A stretch of 64,000 nt of DNA, from the NCBI GenBank assembly GCA_002838815.1, contig LQGW01000037.1:52754-116753 (forward strand), read 5' to 3'. Source of the stretch: Clostridiaceae bacterium JG1575. Its GTDB lineage: Bacteria; Bacillota; Clostridia; Clostridiales; Clostridiaceae. Below, piece after piece: positions 9,074 through 19,303 of this stretch. The notes under the pieces are model-generated. The model was not told the DNA's origin, made no database searches, and was given only the letters and a program-made list of their open reading frames with translations. Made by a program: the position numbers and the translations under genes. Position 1 is the stretch's first letter; each line of letters starts with the position of its first letter.

Positions 9074-9907
9074 ATGGCAATCAGAGGCTTTAAACCGACG
9101 ACCCCATCCAGACGGCAGATGACCATGAGCACCTTCGAGGAGATCACCACCGATCAGCCCGAAAAATCGCTCCTTGTTACGAAAAAGAAGCAAGGCGGCC
9201 GGAACGCTCACGGAAAGATCACCGTTCGGCACAGAGGCGGCGGCCACAAGCAAAAATACAGAATTATTGATTTCAAGAGAGATAAGGATGGAATCCCGGG
9301 AAAGGTTACGACCATCGAATACGATCCGAACCGCTCGGCCTACATCTCCTTGATTACTTATGTGGATGGAGAAAAGCGCTACATCATCGCCCCCGTGGGC
9401 ATGAAGGTGGGCGATCGGATTGAGTCCGGCGCCAAAGCGGACATCAAGCCCGGCAATGCACTTCCCTTGAAGAACATTCCCGTGGGTACCGTCATCCACA
9501 ACATTGAGCTGCAAAGAGGCAAGGGCGCCCAGATGGTTCGCTCAGCGGGAGCTTCCGCTCAGCTCATGGCCAAGGAAGGCGACTACGCCACCTTGCGTCT
9601 CCCCTCGGGCGAAATGAGATACGTGCGCATCGAGTGCAAAGCCACCATCGGAACGGTCTCCAACACCACCCACGAGATCGTCAACTATGGAAACGCCGGA
9701 CGCGTTCGCCACAAGGGCATTCGGCCCACCGTCAGAGGTTCGGTCATGAACCCGGTGGATCACCCCCACGGCGGTGGTGAAGGACGTGCCCCCATCGGAC
9801 GTCCCGGACCATTGACGCCTTGGGGCAAGCCGGCTCTCGGTCTGAAGACCAGAAAGCACCACAAATATTCTGACAGACTTATCGTCAAGAGAAGGAATGT
9901 GAAGTAG
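9074..9907 (+). CDS. rplB: Ribosomal protein L2
   Basis: 277 residues, the normal length. It carries GGGHKQKYR near residue 55 and the highly conserved C-terminal segment [15 protein letters not shown], including the histidine close to the peptidyl-transferase centre. GGAGG precedes the ATG. Confidence 0.98.
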   Translation: MAIRGFKPTTPSRRQMTMSTFEEITTDQPEKSLLVTKKKQGGRNAHGKITVRHRGGGHKQKYRIIDFKRDKDGIPGKVTTIEYDPNRSAYISLITYVDGEKRYIIAPVGMKVGDRIESGAKADIKPGNALPLKNIPVGTVIHNIELQRGKGAQMVRSAGASAQLMAKEGDYATLRLPSGEMRYVRIECKATIGTVSNTTHEIVNYGNAGRVRHKGIRPTVRGSVMNPVDHPHGGGEGRAPIGRPGPLTPWGKPALGLKTRKHHKYSDRLIVKRRNVK

Positions 9908-9920
9908 TCCTTCTGGGCTA
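9903..9920 (+). promoter_or_regulatory. Short hairpin at the rplB stop
   Basis: GTAGTCC and GGGCTAC around TTCT form a small stem overlapping the rplB stop codon, 36 bases before rpsS. Its function is unknown. Confidence 0.3.
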
Positions 9921-9955
9921 CGGAGCATCCTTGCATTCTCGAAGGGAGGAAGAAC

Positions 9956-10234
9956 TTGAGCAGATCAATCAAAAAAGGGCCTTTCGTACACGAAGGTCTC
10001 TTAAAGAAAATAGAAGAGATGAACTCAAAGGGAGAAAAGAAGGTTATCAAGACCTGGTCCAGGTCCTCGACCATCTTCCCTGAAATGATCGGGCACACCA
10101 TTGCGGTGCACGATGGAAGAAAACACATCCCCGTATACATTTCCGAGGACATGGTAGGACATAAGCTGGGTGAGTTTGCTTACACCAGAACCTATCGCGG
10201 CCACGCATCGGAAAAGAAATCCCGGATGAAATAG
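9956..10234 (+). CDS. rpsS: Ribosomal protein S19
   Basis: 92 residues beginning [17 protein letters not shown], the family N-terminus. The start codon is TTG at 9956, chosen because it gives the canonical N-terminus and GGGAGG lies 6 bases upstream. Further signatures are [18 protein letters not shown] and HKLGEF..TR...GH. It binds the 30S head with S13. Confidence 0.96.
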   Translation: MSRSIKKGPFVHEGLLKKIEEMNSKGEKKVIKTWSRSSTIFPEMIGHTIAVHDGRKHIPVYISEDMVGHKLGEFAYTRTYRGHASEKKSRMK

Positions 10235-10252
10235 GAAAGGAGGAACGACAAG

Positions 10253-10852
10253 ATGTTAGATGAAAAGAATCTGAACGAAACTGCAGATCAGGCAGAAGAA
10301 ACGGTTGTTCTTCCAGAAGAAGGAACCAAAAACCAAGCGCCCAAGGCCGATGCAAAGGCAGCTTCCCGCGCCCAGGCTCGGGAAAAGGCGAAAGCGAAGC
10401 GCAGCGCCCGCAAGGAACGCCTAAGCCAAAAAGAAACCAAAGAAACCGTCAAGGTTCGCCTGAGCGCGGAAGAAAAAGCTCAAAAGCGTGAAGAAAAAGC
10501 CAAGGCCAATGAGAAGGTTGCCGTAAAGGCGATCGCACGATACATCCGCATGAGCCCCATGAAGGTAAACATTGTGTTGGATCTCATTCGGGGAAAGAAC
10601 GTAGATGAAGCGATGACGATTCTTCAGTTCACACCCAAGGATGCTGCAGTGGTGGTGGGCAAGGTCCTCAAAAGTGCCGTAGCCAACGCCGAGAACAACT
10701 TTGAACTGGATCGGGCAGGGCTTTATGTCTCCGAGTGCCACGTTGGCCCCGGACCCATCATCAAGCGTTACCAGCCCCACGCCCAGGGACGGGCGTTCTC
10801 CATCCATAAGAGAACCAGCCACATCACTGTCATCGTGGCCGAAAGAGCATAA
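10253..10852 (+). CDS. rplV: Ribosomal protein L22 with long charged N-terminal extension
   Basis: 199 residues against about 110-115 for ordinary L22. Residues from about 88 on are canonical: AVAKAI-like start ([16 protein letters not shown]), VLDLIRGK, then the tunnel hairpin through [16 protein letters not shown]. Residues 1-87 are a low-complexity Ala/Lys/Glu/Arg-rich segment (first acidic, then strongly basic), probably disordered or helical. The start is strongly supported: AAAGGAGG lies just upstream, 18 bases after the rpsS stop, and the frame is unbroken. An alternative ATG near the canonical start is lacking, so the extension is likely translated. Its role is unknown. Confidence 0.95.
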   Translation: MLDEKNLNETADQAEETVVLPEEGTKNQAPKADAKAASRAQAREKAKAKRSARKERLSQKETKETVKVRLSAEEKAQKREEKAKANEKVAVKAIARYIRMSPMKVNIVLDLIRGKNVDEAMTILQFTPKDAAVVVGKVLKSAVANAENNFELDRAGLYVSECHVGPGPIIKRYQPHAQGRAFSIHKRTSHITVIVAERA

Positions 10853-10866
10853 GGAGGTATCAGCTA

Positions 10867-11538
10867 GTGGGACAGAAAGTTAATCCGCATGGATTCCGGG
10901 TCGGCATTATCAAAGACTGGGATTCCAGATGGTATGCAGACAAAAAGAATTTTGCCGACAATCTGGTGGAAGATAATAAAGTCAGAGAGTTCGTCAAAAA
11001 GCGTCTTTACACAGCAGGCATCTCCAAGATTGAGATCGAACGTGCTGCCAAAAGACTGAAGCTGAATATTTATACCGCAAAGCCGGGCATCGTTATCGGC
11101 AAAGGCGGCGCAGGCATTGACCAGCTGAAAAAAGAAATCAGCGCATTGACCCCCGACAAAAACGTTGTGCTGAACATCGTGGAAGTCAAAAACGTAGATG
11201 CCAATGCTCAGCTCATGGCAGAGAACATCGCTGCCCAGCTGGAAAAGCGGATCTCCTTCCGCCGAGCCATGAAGCAGACCATCCAAAGAGCCATGCGCAT
11301 GTATGGTGTCAAAGGAGTAAAGACCATGTGTGCTGGTCGTTTGGGCGGTGCTGAAATTGCCCGTACGGAAAGCTATCATGAAGGAACCATTCCGCTCCAG
11401 ACCCTGAGAGCTGACATTGAGTATGGATTTGCCGAGGCTGATACGATCTATGGAAAGATCGGCGTAAAGGTCTGGGTATATAAGGGTGAAATCCTTCCGG
11501 TGAAAAAGAACCAGGAAGAAAAGAACCAGGACAACTAG
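10867..11538 (+). CDS. rpsC: Ribosomal protein S3
   Basis: 223 residues with GTG start, N-terminus [19 protein letters not shown], and KH-domain motif [14 protein letters not shown]. The C-terminal domain has ARTE.Y.EG.IPL.TLRADIDYG-like sequence. S3 forms part of the mRNA entry channel and helicase. AAGGAGGT lies 6 bases before the GTG. Confidence 0.97.
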   Translation: MGQKVNPHGFRVGIIKDWDSRWYADKKNFADNLVEDNKVREFVKKRLYTAGISKIEIERAAKRLKLNIYTAKPGIVIGKGGAGIDQLKKEISALTPDKNVVLNIVEVKNVDANAQLMAENIAAQLEKRISFRRAMKQTIQRAMRMYGVKGVKTMCAGRLGGAEIARTESYHEGTIPLQTLRADIEYGFAEADTIYGKIGVKVWVYKGEILPVKKNQEEKNQDN

Positions 11539-11564
11539 GATCTTTTTGAAAGGAGGAACATGTC

Positions 11565-11999
11565 ATGTTAATGCCCAAAAGAGTAAAGCATAGAAAGCAG
11601 CAGAAAGGCAACATGCGCGGCAAAGCGACCCGAGGAAATTTCATCGCATACGGTGAATTTGGTCTTCAGGCGACGGAGTGCGGCTGGCTCACCTCGAACC
11701 AGATTGAAGCAGCGCGTATTGCCATCAACCGATACATCAAAAGAGGTGGAAAGCAGTGGATCAAGATTTTCCCCGATAAGCCTATCACGAAGAAGGCTGC
11801 CGAAACCCGGATGGGTTCCGGAAAGGGAAACGTCGAATACTGGGTGGCCGTGGTCAAGCCCGGCCGAGTCTTGTTCGAACTGTCCGGCGTGGATGAAGAT
11901 AAGGCCAGAGAGGCCATGCGTCTTGCATCCCACAAGCTCCCCATCTCCTGCAAGTTTGTCACGAGAAAAGACTTTGAAGATATGGGTGGTGAAGAGTAA
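11565..11999 (+). CDS. rplP: Ribosomal protein L16
   Basis: 144 residues, N-terminus [15 protein letters not shown], with [16 protein letters not shown] characteristic of L16. It helps position tRNA in the 50S A site. Its stop overlaps the rpmC start (TAATG). Confidence 0.98.
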   Translation: MLMPKRVKHRKQQKGNMRGKATRGNFIAYGEFGLQATECGWLTSNQIEAARIAINRYIKRGGKQWIKIFPDKPITKKAAETRMGSGKGNVEYWVAVVKPGRVLFELSGVDEDKAREAMRLASHKLPISCKFVTRKDFEDMGGEE

Positions 12000-12211
12000 T
12001 GAAAATCAGAGACTTGAATGATATCCGGCACAATGCCCCTGAGGATCTGGAAGCCCGCCTGCTGGATCTGAAGAAGGAACTCTTCAACCTGCGGTTTCAG
12101 CTGAGCACCGGCCAGCTGGAAAATCCTGCCCGGATCAAAGATGTGAAAAAGTCCATCGCTCAGATCAAGACTGTTCTGAGAGAGCAGGAAGTCAGCTCCA
12201 TCGAACAGTAA
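11999..12211 (+). CDS. rpmC: Ribosomal protein L29
   Basis: 70 residues, two-helix protein with [24 protein letters not shown], the L29 signature. It lies near the tunnel exit. It is translationally coupled to rplP by a one-base overlap. Confidence 0.97.
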   Translation: MKIRDLNDIRHNAPEDLEARLLDLKKELFNLRFQLSTGQLENPARIKDVKKSIAQIKTVLREQEVSSIEQ

Positions 12212-12232
12212 TTGAAAGGAGGTCATTGAAAC

Positions 12233-12532
12233 ATGGAAGATTTGAAAAAGAACGAAGCCGTTGAGGCGACGTCTGAACAAGTAAGAAAAAACAGAAGAAC
12301 GTTCACCGGCCGTGTTGTCTCCGATAAGATGGACAAGACCATTGTGGTGGCCATTGAGACCAAAGTGCGCCATCCGCTGTATGGAAAGACCGTCAACCGG
12401 ACGACCAAATACAAGGCCCACGATGAAAACAACGAAGCCCGCATCAACGATCGGGTGTTAATCATGGAAACGCGGCCGCTCTCGAAGGATAAAAACTTCA
12501 GATTGGTTGAAATCGTAGAGAAGGCCAAGTAG
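12233..12532 (+). CDS. rpsQ: Ribosomal protein S17
   Basis: 99 residues. The OB-fold core begins near residue 19 ([19 protein letters not shown]) and includes HPLYGK and [12 protein letters not shown]. The first 15-18 residues are a charged extension compared with the usual 85-residue protein. AAAGGAGG supports the upstream ATG. Confidence 0.97.
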   Translation: MEDLKKNEAVEATSEQVRKNRRTFTGRVVSDKMDKTIVVAIETKVRHPLYGKTVNRTTKYKAHDENNEARINDRVLIMETRPLSKDKNFRLVEIVEKAK

Positions 12533-12553
12533 GGTCTTGGAAGGAGGTCAGAT

Positions 12554-12922
12554 ATGATTCAGCAACAAACACTTTTAAAGGTCGCTGATAACTCCGGTGC
12601 AAGAGAAATCATGTGCATCCGAGTCATGGGCGGATCCAGAAGAAGATACGGCAACATCGGCGACACCATCGTTGCATCCGTTAAAAGCGCAACGCCGGGC
12701 GGCGTTGTTAAGAAAGGCGATGTCGTAAAGGCCGTCATCGTCCGCTCCAGAAAAGGCATCCGCAGAGTGGATGGAACCTATATCCGGTTCGACGAGAACG
12801 CAGCCGTCATCATCAAAGACGACAAGAACCCCAAGGGAACCCGTATCTTCGGGCCCGTAGCAAGAGAACTCAGAGACCGGGACTTCCAAAAGATTTTGTC
12901 CTTGGCTCCTGAAGTATTATAA
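12554..12922 (+). CDS. rplN: Ribosomal protein L14
   Basis: 122 residues, exact family length, with [22 protein letters not shown], the [13 protein letters not shown] block, and [13 protein letters not shown] near the C-terminus. It binds at the subunit interface and is the silencing-factor RsfS site in known ribosomes. Confidence 0.98.
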   Translation: MIQQQTLLKVADNSGAREIMCIRVMGGSRRRYGNIGDTIVASVKSATPGGVVKKGDVVKAVIVRSRKGIRRVDGTYIRFDENAAVIIKDDKNPKGTRIFGPVARELRDRDFQKILSLAPEVL

Positions 12923-12939
12923 AAAGGAGGAACGACGCA

Positions 12940-13254
12940 GTGAAAGTTCATGTTCGTAAAAACGATAAAGTGGTCGTGATCTCCGGGAACGACAAAGGCA
13001 AAAAAAGCGAAGTATTGGCAGTGAACCCGAAAAAGGGCACGGTTTTGGTGAAGGATGTCAACATGGTATCCAAGCACCTCAAGGCTTCCAAGAATGCCCT
13101 GAGATCCGAAATCGTCAAGCGCGAAGCGCCGATTCATGCAAGCAAGGTAATGTTGTGGTGTGAGAAGTGCGGCAAAGCCGTCCGCCCCAGCTACCGCTTC
13201 CAGGAAGACGGAGCCAAGATTCGTTATTGCAAGGCCTGCGACAGCGAAATTTAA
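12940..13254 (+). CDS. rplX: Ribosomal protein L24
   Basis: 104 residues with GTG start preceded by AAAAAGGAGG. It has a KOW motif (KNDKVVVISGNDKGKKSEVL). The C-terminal part has two Cys-x2-Cys pairs (CEKC and CKAC), a possible zinc site found in some bacterial L24 proteins. It is an assembly initiator of the 50S subunit. Confidence 0.97.
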   Translation: MKVHVRKNDKVVVISGNDKGKKSEVLAVNPKKGTVLVKDVNMVSKHLKASKNALRSEIVKREAPIHASKVMLWCEKCGKAVRPSYRFQEDGAKIRYCKACDSEI

Positions 13255-13269
13255 TAAAGGAGGAACATC

Positions 13270-13812
13270 ATGCCTAGATTACAGGATAGATACAACGATG
13301 AAGTTGTAAAAGCCATGATGGACAAGTTCGGCTACAAGAACGTCATGGAAGTACCCAAGCTCGAAAAGATCGTCATCAACATGGGCGTGGGCGAAGCCAA
13401 GGAAAACGCCAAGGCGCTGGAATCCGCCATTTCGGACCTCCAGATCATTTCCGGTCAAAAGCCCATCATCACCAAGGCCAAGAAGTCTGTGGCCAACTTT
13501 AAGCTCCGGGAAGGCATGGCCATCGGCGCCAAAGTCACCTTGAGAAAAACCCAAATGTATGAGTTTGCCGACAAGCTCATGAACATTGCCCTTCCCCGGG
13601 TCCGTGACTTCCGTGGAGTCTCCGACAAGAGCTTTGACGGACGCGGAAACTACTCCCTTGGAATTAAAGAGCAGCTCATTTTCCCTGAAATTGAGTACGA
13701 TAAAATTGACAAAGTCCGCGGCATGGACGTGATCTTTGTGACCACCGCCAAGACCGACGAGGAAGCCCGTGAACTGCTTCGGTTCCTGGGCATGCCCTTT
13801 GCACAGCATTAG
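13270..13812 (+). CDS. rplE: Ribosomal protein L5
   Basis: 180 residues with [43 protein letters not shown] and the [15 protein letters not shown] block. It is part of the 5S rRNA complex. AAAGGAGG precedes the ATG by 7 bases. Confidence 0.98.
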   Translation: MPRLQDRYNDEVVKAMMDKFGYKNVMEVPKLEKIVINMGVGEAKENAKALESAISDLQIISGQKPIITKAKKSVANFKLREGMAIGAKVTLRKTQMYEFADKLMNIALPRVRDFRGVSDKSFDGRGNYSLGIKEQLIFPEIEYDKIDKVRGMDVIFVTTAKTDEEARELLRFLGMPFAQH

Positions 13813-13825
13813 GAGGTAACAAGAT

Positions 13826-14011
13826 TTGGCACGTAAAGCTATGATCGAAAAGTGGAAGAGAGAACCTAAATACTCTACCAGGGCTTATACCAGATGCAGA
13901 ATCTGCGGAAGACCTCATTCGGTTCTCAAGAAATACGGCATCTGCCGCATCTGCTTCAGAGAACTGGCGTATAAGGGAGAAATTCCCGGCGTACGCAAAG
14001 CCAGCTGGTAA
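13826..14011 (+). CDS. rpsZ: Ribosomal protein S14, zinc-binding type
   Basis: 61 residues with TTG start (AGGAGGTAACAAGA upstream). The four zinc cysteines are intact as CRIC and CRIC around [12 protein letters not shown]. This is the short C+ form of S14 typical of Firmicutes. It starts [14 protein letters not shown]. Confidence 0.97.
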   Translation: MARKAMIEKWKREPKYSTRAYTRCRICGRPHSVLKKYGICRICFRELAYKGEIPGVRKASW

Positions 14012-14035
14012 GAAGGGAAAGGAGGAACACAAGAT

Positions 14036-14431
14036 ATGATGACAGATCCGATTGCGGACCTTTTGACAAGAATCAGGAACGCAAATGATGCACGGCACAC
14101 CACTGTGGAAGTCCCCTCTTCCCGGGTGAAAAAAGCTGTTGTGGATATTCTTCTGCAAGAAGGCTACATCAAGGCGGTGGACGAATACAAAGTGGGCATT
14201 GTTCCCATGATGAAGATCACCTTGAAGTATGGCGAGGGCAAAGAGAAGGTAATTAAAGGACTTCGCAGAATCAGCAAACCCGGTCTCCGCGTTTACTGCA
14301 AATCCGACGAGGTACCGAAAGTATTGAATGGACTCGGCACCGCAGTGATCTCCACCTCCAAAGGAATGATCGCTGATAAAGAAGCCCGCAGCCAAGGGCT
14401 TGGTGGCGAAGTGATCTGCTACATTTGGTAG
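14036..14431 (+). CDS. rpsH: Ribosomal protein S8
   Basis: 131 residues starting [17 protein letters not shown], with the C-terminal RNA-binding block ([11 protein letters not shown]) and ending GGEVICYIW. In E. coli S8 represses the spc operon. AAAGGAGG precedes the start. Confidence 0.98.
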   Translation: MMTDPIADLLTRIRNANDARHTTVEVPSSRVKKAVVDILLQEGYIKAVDEYKVGIVPMMKITLKYGEGKEKVIKGLRRISKPGLRVYCKSDEVPKVLNGLGTAVISTSKGMIADKEARSQGLGGEVICYIW

Positions 14432-14456
14432 CACTCTAGCGAAGGAGGAAGCAAAG

Positions 14457-14999
14457 ATGTCTAGAATCGGCAAAGCGCCCATCTCCATTCCCCAGGGTGT
14501 CACCATCACCATTGCAGACGGTAACCACGTCACGGTGAAGGGACCCAAAGGGCAGCTGGAGAAAGCGTTCAACGAACGCATGAATATCGAACAAAACGAC
14601 AACAACGAAATCGTGGTGACCAGACCTTCCGATCAAAAGGAAGACCGGGCCATGCACGGCTTAACCCGGGCCCTCATCCACAACATGGTGGTGGGTGTGA
14701 CTCAAGGGTATCAAAAGAACCTGGAGCTCAACGGCGTTGGATACCGTGCCAGCGTACAGGGGAAAAAGCTTGTCATGAACCTCGGCTACTCCCACCCCGT
14801 GGAAGTAGAAGCCCTGGAAGGCATCACTTTTGAAACCCCGGCTCCCACCAAGGTCATCATTAAGGGAATCGACAAGGAAAAGGTAGGCGATATGGCCGCC
14901 GACATCCGCAAGTGGAGAAAACCCGAACCCTACCTGGGCAAAGGCATCAAGTTCGAAGGCGAACAGATCCGGCGCAAAGTAGGAAAGACCGGTAAGTAA
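14457..14999 (+). CDS. rplF: Ribosomal protein L6
   Basis: 180 residues, two tandem alpha/beta domains. Signatures are [24 protein letters not shown] and the C-terminal [18 protein letters not shown] with RRKVGKTGK. It lies near the factor-binding region of the 50S. Confidence 0.98.
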   Translation: MSRIGKAPISIPQGVTITIADGNHVTVKGPKGQLEKAFNERMNIEQNDNNEIVVTRPSDQKEDRAMHGLTRALIHNMVVGVTQGYQKNLELNGVGYRASVQGKKLVMNLGYSHPVEVEALEGITFETPAPTKVIIKGIDKEKVGDMAADIRKWRKPEPYLGKGIKFEGEQIRRKVGKTGK

Positions 15000-15013
15000 A
15001 GGAGTGAAACGGC

Positions 15014-15373
15014 ATGTTTAAGAAAGACAACAAGCAGGCTTCCAGAGTCCGGCGTCACGTCCGGGTCAGACGGAAGGTCTCCGGGACCGCCGCTCGGCCA
15101 AGACTCTCGGTTTACCGCAGCGAAAAAAATATTTATGCCCAGATCATCGATGATGTGAAGGGAGAGACCCTCGTAGCCGCCTCCAGCATTGACAAAGGGT
15201 TCGAAGGAACCGGCTGGGATCTTGAGGCTGCAAAGAAGGTAGGCAAAGCCATTGCAGAGCGCGCCAAAGCCAGCGGAATCGACCAGGTGGTCTTTGACCG
15301 CGGCGGCTACATCTACCACGGAAGAGTTCAAGCCCTTGCTGATGCAGCAAGAGAAGCCGGACTGCAATTCTAA
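15014..15373 (+). CDS. rplR: Ribosomal protein L18
   Basis: 119 residues, basic N-terminus then the 5S-binding fold ([20 protein letters not shown] and [24 protein letters not shown]). AAAGGAGTG lies before the ATG. Confidence 0.98.
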   Translation: MFKKDNKQASRVRRHVRVRRKVSGTAARPRLSVYRSEKNIYAQIIDDVKGETLVAASSIDKGFEGTGWDLEAAKKVGKAIAERAKASGIDQVVFDRGGYIYHGRVQALADAAREAGLQF

Positions 15374-15389
15374 AAGGAGGGTACAGCAA

Positions 15390-15887
15390 TTGAGAATCGA
15401 TCCGAACACATTGGACCTGAAGGAAAAGGTTGTTAAAATCAGCCGCGTCACCAAGGTCGTCAAGGGTGGCCGTAACTTCCGGTTCAGCGCCCTGGTGGTG
15501 GTGGGAGACGAGAACGGCCACGTAGGTGTGGGTACCGGGAAGTCCATCGAAATCCCTGAAGCCATCCGTAAAGGCATCGAAGATGCCAAGAAAAATCTCA
15601 TTGAGGTCAAGCTTGATGGGACCACCATTCCTCATGAAATTGACGGGATTTTTGGAACCGGCCGCGTGCTCATCATGCCCGCTAAGGAAGGTACCGGAAT
15701 CATCGCCGGTGGACCCGCCCGTGCGGTTTTGGAATTGGCCGGATTAAAGGATGTCCGGGCGAAGTCCTTGGGCTCCAACAACCCCCGCAACATGGTTCGC
15801 GCAACCTTGAATGGATTGAGTGAACTACGCTCCCTGGAACAAATTGCGAAGCTTCGCGGCCGCTCTTTAGAAGAAGTCCGGGGCTAG
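15390..15887 (+). CDS. rpsE: Ribosomal protein S5
   Basis: The start is the TTG at 15390 (protein [15 protein letters not shown]), with AAAAGGAGGG 8 bases upstream. The frame is open further upstream, but that stretch lies inside rplR. It gives 165 residues with the double-stranded-RNA-binding N-domain ([18 protein letters not shown]) and the [17 protein letters not shown] block. It contributes to decoding accuracy. Confidence 0.96.
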   Translation: MRIDPNTLDLKEKVVKISRVTKVVKGGRNFRFSALVVVGDENGHVGVGTGKSIEIPEAIRKGIEDAKKNLIEVKLDGTTIPHEIDGIFGTGRVLIMPAKEGTGIIAGGPARAVLELAGLKDVRAKSLGSNNPRNMVRATLNGLSELRSLEQIAKLRGRSLEEVRG

Positions 15888-15898
15888 GAGGGTATCTG

Positions 15899-16066
15899 AT
15901 GAAAATTACTCTGATGAAAAGCCTCATCGGCAGAAAAAAATCCCATATTGCCACCGCTCAGGCCCTCGGTCTTCGTAAGATCGGCGTTACGGTGGAAAAA
16001 CAGGATAATGAAGCCATTCGTGGCATGATCAAGGAGATCAGCTATCTCCTGAAGGTCGAAGAATAA
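15899..16066 (+). CDS. rpmD: Ribosomal protein L30
   Basis: A small gene of 55 residues, [20 protein letters not shown] at the N-terminus, then [12 protein letters not shown] and the closing [14 protein letters not shown]. It fills the expected slot between rpsE and rplO, with GGAGGG upstream. Confidence 0.97.
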   Translation: MKITLMKSLIGRKKSHIATAQALGLRKIGVTVEKQDNEAIRGMIKEISYLLKVEE

Positions 16067-16091
16067 AATCTCACTAAGGAGGTGCAAAACG

Positions 16092-16532
16092 ATGAAATTA
16101 CATGAGCTTAAATCTCCGGAAGGATCCCGTCAGGGACGCAAGCGTGTGGGTCGCGGAACCGGCTCGGGCTGGGGAAGAAACTCCGGCAAAGGCGAAAAAG
16201 GCCAGAACTCGCGTTCCGGCGGCGGTGTCCGGCCCGGATTTGAAGGCGGTCAGATGCCACTGTTCCGGCGCTTGCCCAAGCGGGGCTTCAAGAACCCCTT
16301 CACGAAGGAGTACAACGCCATCAATCTGGATCGGCTGAATATGTTTGACAACGGAACGGTTGTGACCGAAGACCTGCTCCTGGAGAAGCGGGTCATCTCC
16401 AAAAAGCTTGACGGGGTGAAGATCCTTGCCAACGGAACCATTGAAAAAGCGTTAACGGTGAAGGTCAGTAAGTTCTCCAAGGCTGCTTGCGAAAAAATCG
16501 AAGCCGCTGGAGGAACAACGGAGGTTCTGTAA
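16092..16532 (+). CDS. rplO: Ribosomal protein L15
   Basis: 146 residues with the Gly/Arg-rich N-terminal tail ([20 protein letters not shown], then [19 protein letters not shown]) and a globular C-terminal domain. Its stop overlaps the secY start by one base. Confidence 0.98.
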   Translation: MKLHELKSPEGSRQGRKRVGRGTGSGWGRNSGKGEKGQNSRSGGGVRPGFEGGQMPLFRRLPKRGFKNPFTKEYNAINLDRLNMFDNGTVVTEDLLLEKRVISKKLDGVKILANGTIEKALTVKVSKFSKAACEKIEAAGGTTEVL

Positions 16533-17809
16533 TGTTTGAGATTTTTACCAAGGCATGGAAGACCAAAGAGCTCCAAAAACGCATGCTGTTTATGTTGCTC
16601 ATCGTCTTTATTTATCGGCTTGGAAATCACATCACCGTACCCTACGTAAATCCCAAAGCATTGGCCAACCTGACCAATCAGGGAGACCTTTTCGGTCTCT
16701 ACAACCTGATTTCAGGAGGGGCCCTGGGGCGCTTTAGCCTTTTTGCCCTGGGGGTTGTACCCTACATCAATGCATCCATTATCGTACAGTTGCTTACGGC
16801 CGCCATTCCAGCCCTTGAGAACCTTCAAAAGGAAGGAGAGGAAGGCCGCAAGAAAATCCAAAACTGGACCCGCTACGCTTCCATCGCCATCGGCGCACTG
16901 CAAGCTTACGGAACCTATGTTTTGGTGGCCAACACCGGCGCCATCACCAATCGGTCTTGGCACGTTTTGGTCCTGATTCTTCTCACGTTGGTCGCCGGAA
17001 CCGTCTTCTTGATGTGGCTGGGCGATCAGATCACCACCTATGGCATCGGCAACGGCATCTCCGTGTTGATCTTCATCAACATCATTTCCCGTCTGCCCCA
17101 GAGTCTGCAGCAGCTGACCTTGACGGCCTCCACGGATCCCATGACGGTCATCCTCGTCGTCCTGCTCCTTTTGGCGTTGTTCGTCGGCGTCGTGTACTTC
17201 TCGCTGGGCGAGCGCCGCATTCCGGTGCAGTACGCTGGACGTATGGTGAACGGCCGGGCCATGAAGGCTCAAACGCAGCATCTGCCCATTGCAGTGGCTT
17301 CTTCCGCCGTGCTTGGCATCATCTTTGCCATGTCCATGATGGAATTTCCCGCCACCTTGCATCAGCTGATGCCCAACAACACCATCTTAAACGCCATGGC
17401 CACCAGCAAGCTTTGGTGGAATCCCTTCAACCGGGAAACCTGGATGTATGTGGTGCTGTATTTTATCCTGGTCGTCTTCTTCTGCGTGTTCTACACCTCC
17501 ATCACGATGAAACCGGATGAGATGGCGGAAAATATGCAAAAAAGCGGCGGGTACGTCAACGGCATTAAGCCGGGAAAATCGACGGAAACCTACCTTGAAG
17601 GCGTCTTCAACCGCGTCTCGTTCTACGCCGGAATCTTTGCCGGAGTCATCGCCATCTTCCCGCTTTTGGTGGGTAAGCTCAACCCCGCTTTCCAACAGAT
17701 GAATTTTGGAGGAACGGTGCTGTTCATTATGGTCGGTGTGGCCTTGGATACCATCCGGCAGCTGGAATCCCAGCTCATGACGCGTCACTATAAAGGCTTC
17801 CTGAAGTAG
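16532..17809 (+). CDS. secY: Protein translocase channel SecY
   Basis: The start is the ATG at 16532 ([17 protein letters not shown]), overlapping the rplO stop and preceded by GGAGG. It gives 425 residues and ten transmembrane segments. Recognisable pieces are the early YRLGNHI(T)VPYVN block, GIGNGISVLIF of TM5 and the cytosolic loop GERRIPVQYA. It forms the membrane channel through which the signal-peptide proteases of this window would be exported. Confidence 0.97.
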   Translation: MFEIFTKAWKTKELQKRMLFMLLIVFIYRLGNHITVPYVNPKALANLTNQGDLFGLYNLISGGALGRFSLFALGVVPYINASIIVQLLTAAIPALENLQKEGEEGRKKIQNWTRYASIAIGALQAYGTYVLVANTGAITNRSWHVLVLILLTLVAGTVFLMWLGDQITTYGIGNGISVLIFINIISRLPQSLQQLTLTASTDPMTVILVVLLLLALFVGVVYFSLGERRIPVQYAGRMVNGRAMKAQTQHLPIAVASSAVLGIIFAMSMMEFPATLHQLMPNNTILNAMATSKLWWNPFNRETWMYVVLYFILVVFFCVFYTSITMKPDEMAENMQKSGGYVNGIKPGKSTETYLEGVFNRVSFYAGIFAGVIAIFPLLVGKLNPAFQQMNFGGTVLFIMVGVALDTIRQLESQLMTRHYKGFLK

Positions 17810-17818
17810 GAGATGGCC

Positions 17819-18490
17819 ATGAAGATCGTTCTGTTGGGCGCCCCGGGTGCCGGCAAGGGAACTCAGGCACAAAGCATTAGCAATTATTATAAAATTCCTC
17901 ACATTTCCACGGGTGATATTTTTCGGCGCAACATCGCTGAAGGCACTCGACTGGGAAAAACCGCCAAGCGGTACATGGACTCCGGTCAGCTGGTCCCCGA
18001 TCAGCTGACGCTGGAGCTCATCGAAGACCGATTGGGCCAGGCGGACTGCAAGGACGGCTATCTTTTGGATGGGTATCCGCGCACCGTGGTTCAGGGGGAA
18101 TTTTTAGAAGAGCTTTTGGATGAGCACGGCTCGCATTTGGACTGCGCCCTGCTCATCCAAGTCCCCCGGTCCGTGATATTGGAACGGATGACCGGACGAA
18201 GGGTCTGTCCCTCCTGCGGGGCATCTTACCATTTGAAGCACAACCCCCCGATGAAAAAGGATCTTTGCGACATTTGCGGCTGCAAGATCATGCAACGGGA
18301 GGACGATAAGGCCGAAACCGTGGAAGAACGACTGGACGTCTACGACGAGCAAACCAGCCCCCTCATCCGCTTTTACGCCGAACGCCACATCCTGAAAGCA
18401 GTGGATGGCACCCGTGCCATCAATCAAATCTTTAAGGACATCGTGGACGTCTTGAGTGAGGTCAAGAAGAATGATCATCCTCAAGAATAA
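17819..18490 (+). CDS. adk: Adenylate kinase
   Basis: The start is placed at the ATG at 17819 (MKIVLLGAPGAGKGTQA) because the TAGGAG site at 17807-17812 is too close to the in-frame ATG at 17813. It gives 223 residues. P-loop is GAPGAGKGT, the AMP site includes HISTGDIFRR and DGYPRTV, and the LID carries four cysteines (CPSC and CDIC), a zinc-type LID common in Gram-positives. It interconverts ATP+AMP and 2 ADP. It overlaps map. Confidence 0.96.
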   Translation: MKIVLLGAPGAGKGTQAQSISNYYKIPHISTGDIFRRNIAEGTRLGKTAKRYMDSGQLVPDQLTLELIEDRLGQADCKDGYLLDGYPRTVVQGEFLEELLDEHGSHLDCALLIQVPRSVILERMTGRRVCPSCGASYHLKHNPPMKKDLCDICGCKIMQREDDKAETVEERLDVYDEQTSPLIRFYAERHILKAVDGTRAINQIFKDIVDVLSEVKKNDHPQE

Positions 18491-19229
18491 AAGAGAACTG
18501 GACGCCATGGCCGAATCCGGCCGGATCGTGGAAGAAGCCCTACTTTATGTGGCGAGCCTCGTCCGCCCCGGCATCTCCACCTGGGAATTGGATCGCCTGG
18601 CCGAAGAATTTATAACTAAGCAGGGAGCGGTACCGTCCTTCAAAGGCTACGGTGGTTTTCCTGGGTCCATCTGCACCTCGGTGAACGACGTGGTGATCCA
18701 CGGCATTCCCGCGCGGGACACGATCCTCCAGGAAGGAGACATCCTTTCGGTGGATCTCGGGGCTCTGAAAAACCACTATCACGGAGACGCCGCTCGAACC
18801 ATCCCGGTGGGATCGGTCACGCAGGAGGCCCTTCGCCTCATACGGACCACAGAAGAAGCCTTTTTCTGCGGTTTGGACCACTGCCGGATCGGCCATCACC
18901 TCTCCGATATTTCTCATGCTATTGAAACCCATGTCCGCCAAGCTGGCTGCAGCATCGTGGAAGAATATGTGGGACATGGCATCGGCCGCAACCTCCACGA
19001 GATGCCCAATGTGCCGAACTTCGGCGCGCCGGGTCGCGGACCGCGGCTGCAAGAAGGCATGGTGATTGCCATAGAACCCATGGTCAACCTCGGCCGACGG
19101 GACATTGTGGTCTTAAAAGACCGCTGGACGGTGAAGACAAGGGACGGATCCTTATCCGCTCATTATGAAAACACCGTGGCCATCACAGAAGACGGCCCCC
19201 GGATGCTGACGTGCACCCAACGAAGATAA
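18471..19229 (+). CDS. map: Methionine aminopeptidase, type I
   Basis: The start is the ATG at 18471 (MIILKNKREL), overlapping the adk end by 20 bases; a GTG 15 bases earlier is also in frame. It gives 252 residues. The five metal ligands are in place: Asp in VDLGAL, Asp in GDAAR, His in GHGIG, Glu in EPM and Glu in ENT. It removes the initiator methionine from nascent proteins. The order adk-map-KOW-infA is typical of Clostridia. Confidence 0.96.
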   Translation: MIILKNKRELDAMAESGRIVEEALLYVASLVRPGISTWELDRLAEEFITKQGAVPSFKGYGGFPGSICTSVNDVVIHGIPARDTILQEGDILSVDLGALKNHYHGDAARTIPVGSVTQEALRLIRTTEEAFFCGLDHCRIGHHLSDISHAIETHVRQAGCSIVEEYVGHGIGRNLHEMPNVPNFGAPGRGPRLQEGMVIAIEPMVNLGRRDIVVLKDRWTVKTRDGSLSAHYENTVAITEDGPRMLTCTQRR

Positions 19230-19303
19230 GACCTAAACCTACAGTGCTGCTTAGTTATAAATTCCCCAAGAATTTATGACACACGGTAATCAGGAGACTC
19301 CCC

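Noticed and set aside
13676-14605. 309-codon ORF on the minus strand
   Set aside because: It covers rplE, rpsZ, rpsH and rplF antisense and has no plausible start signal.
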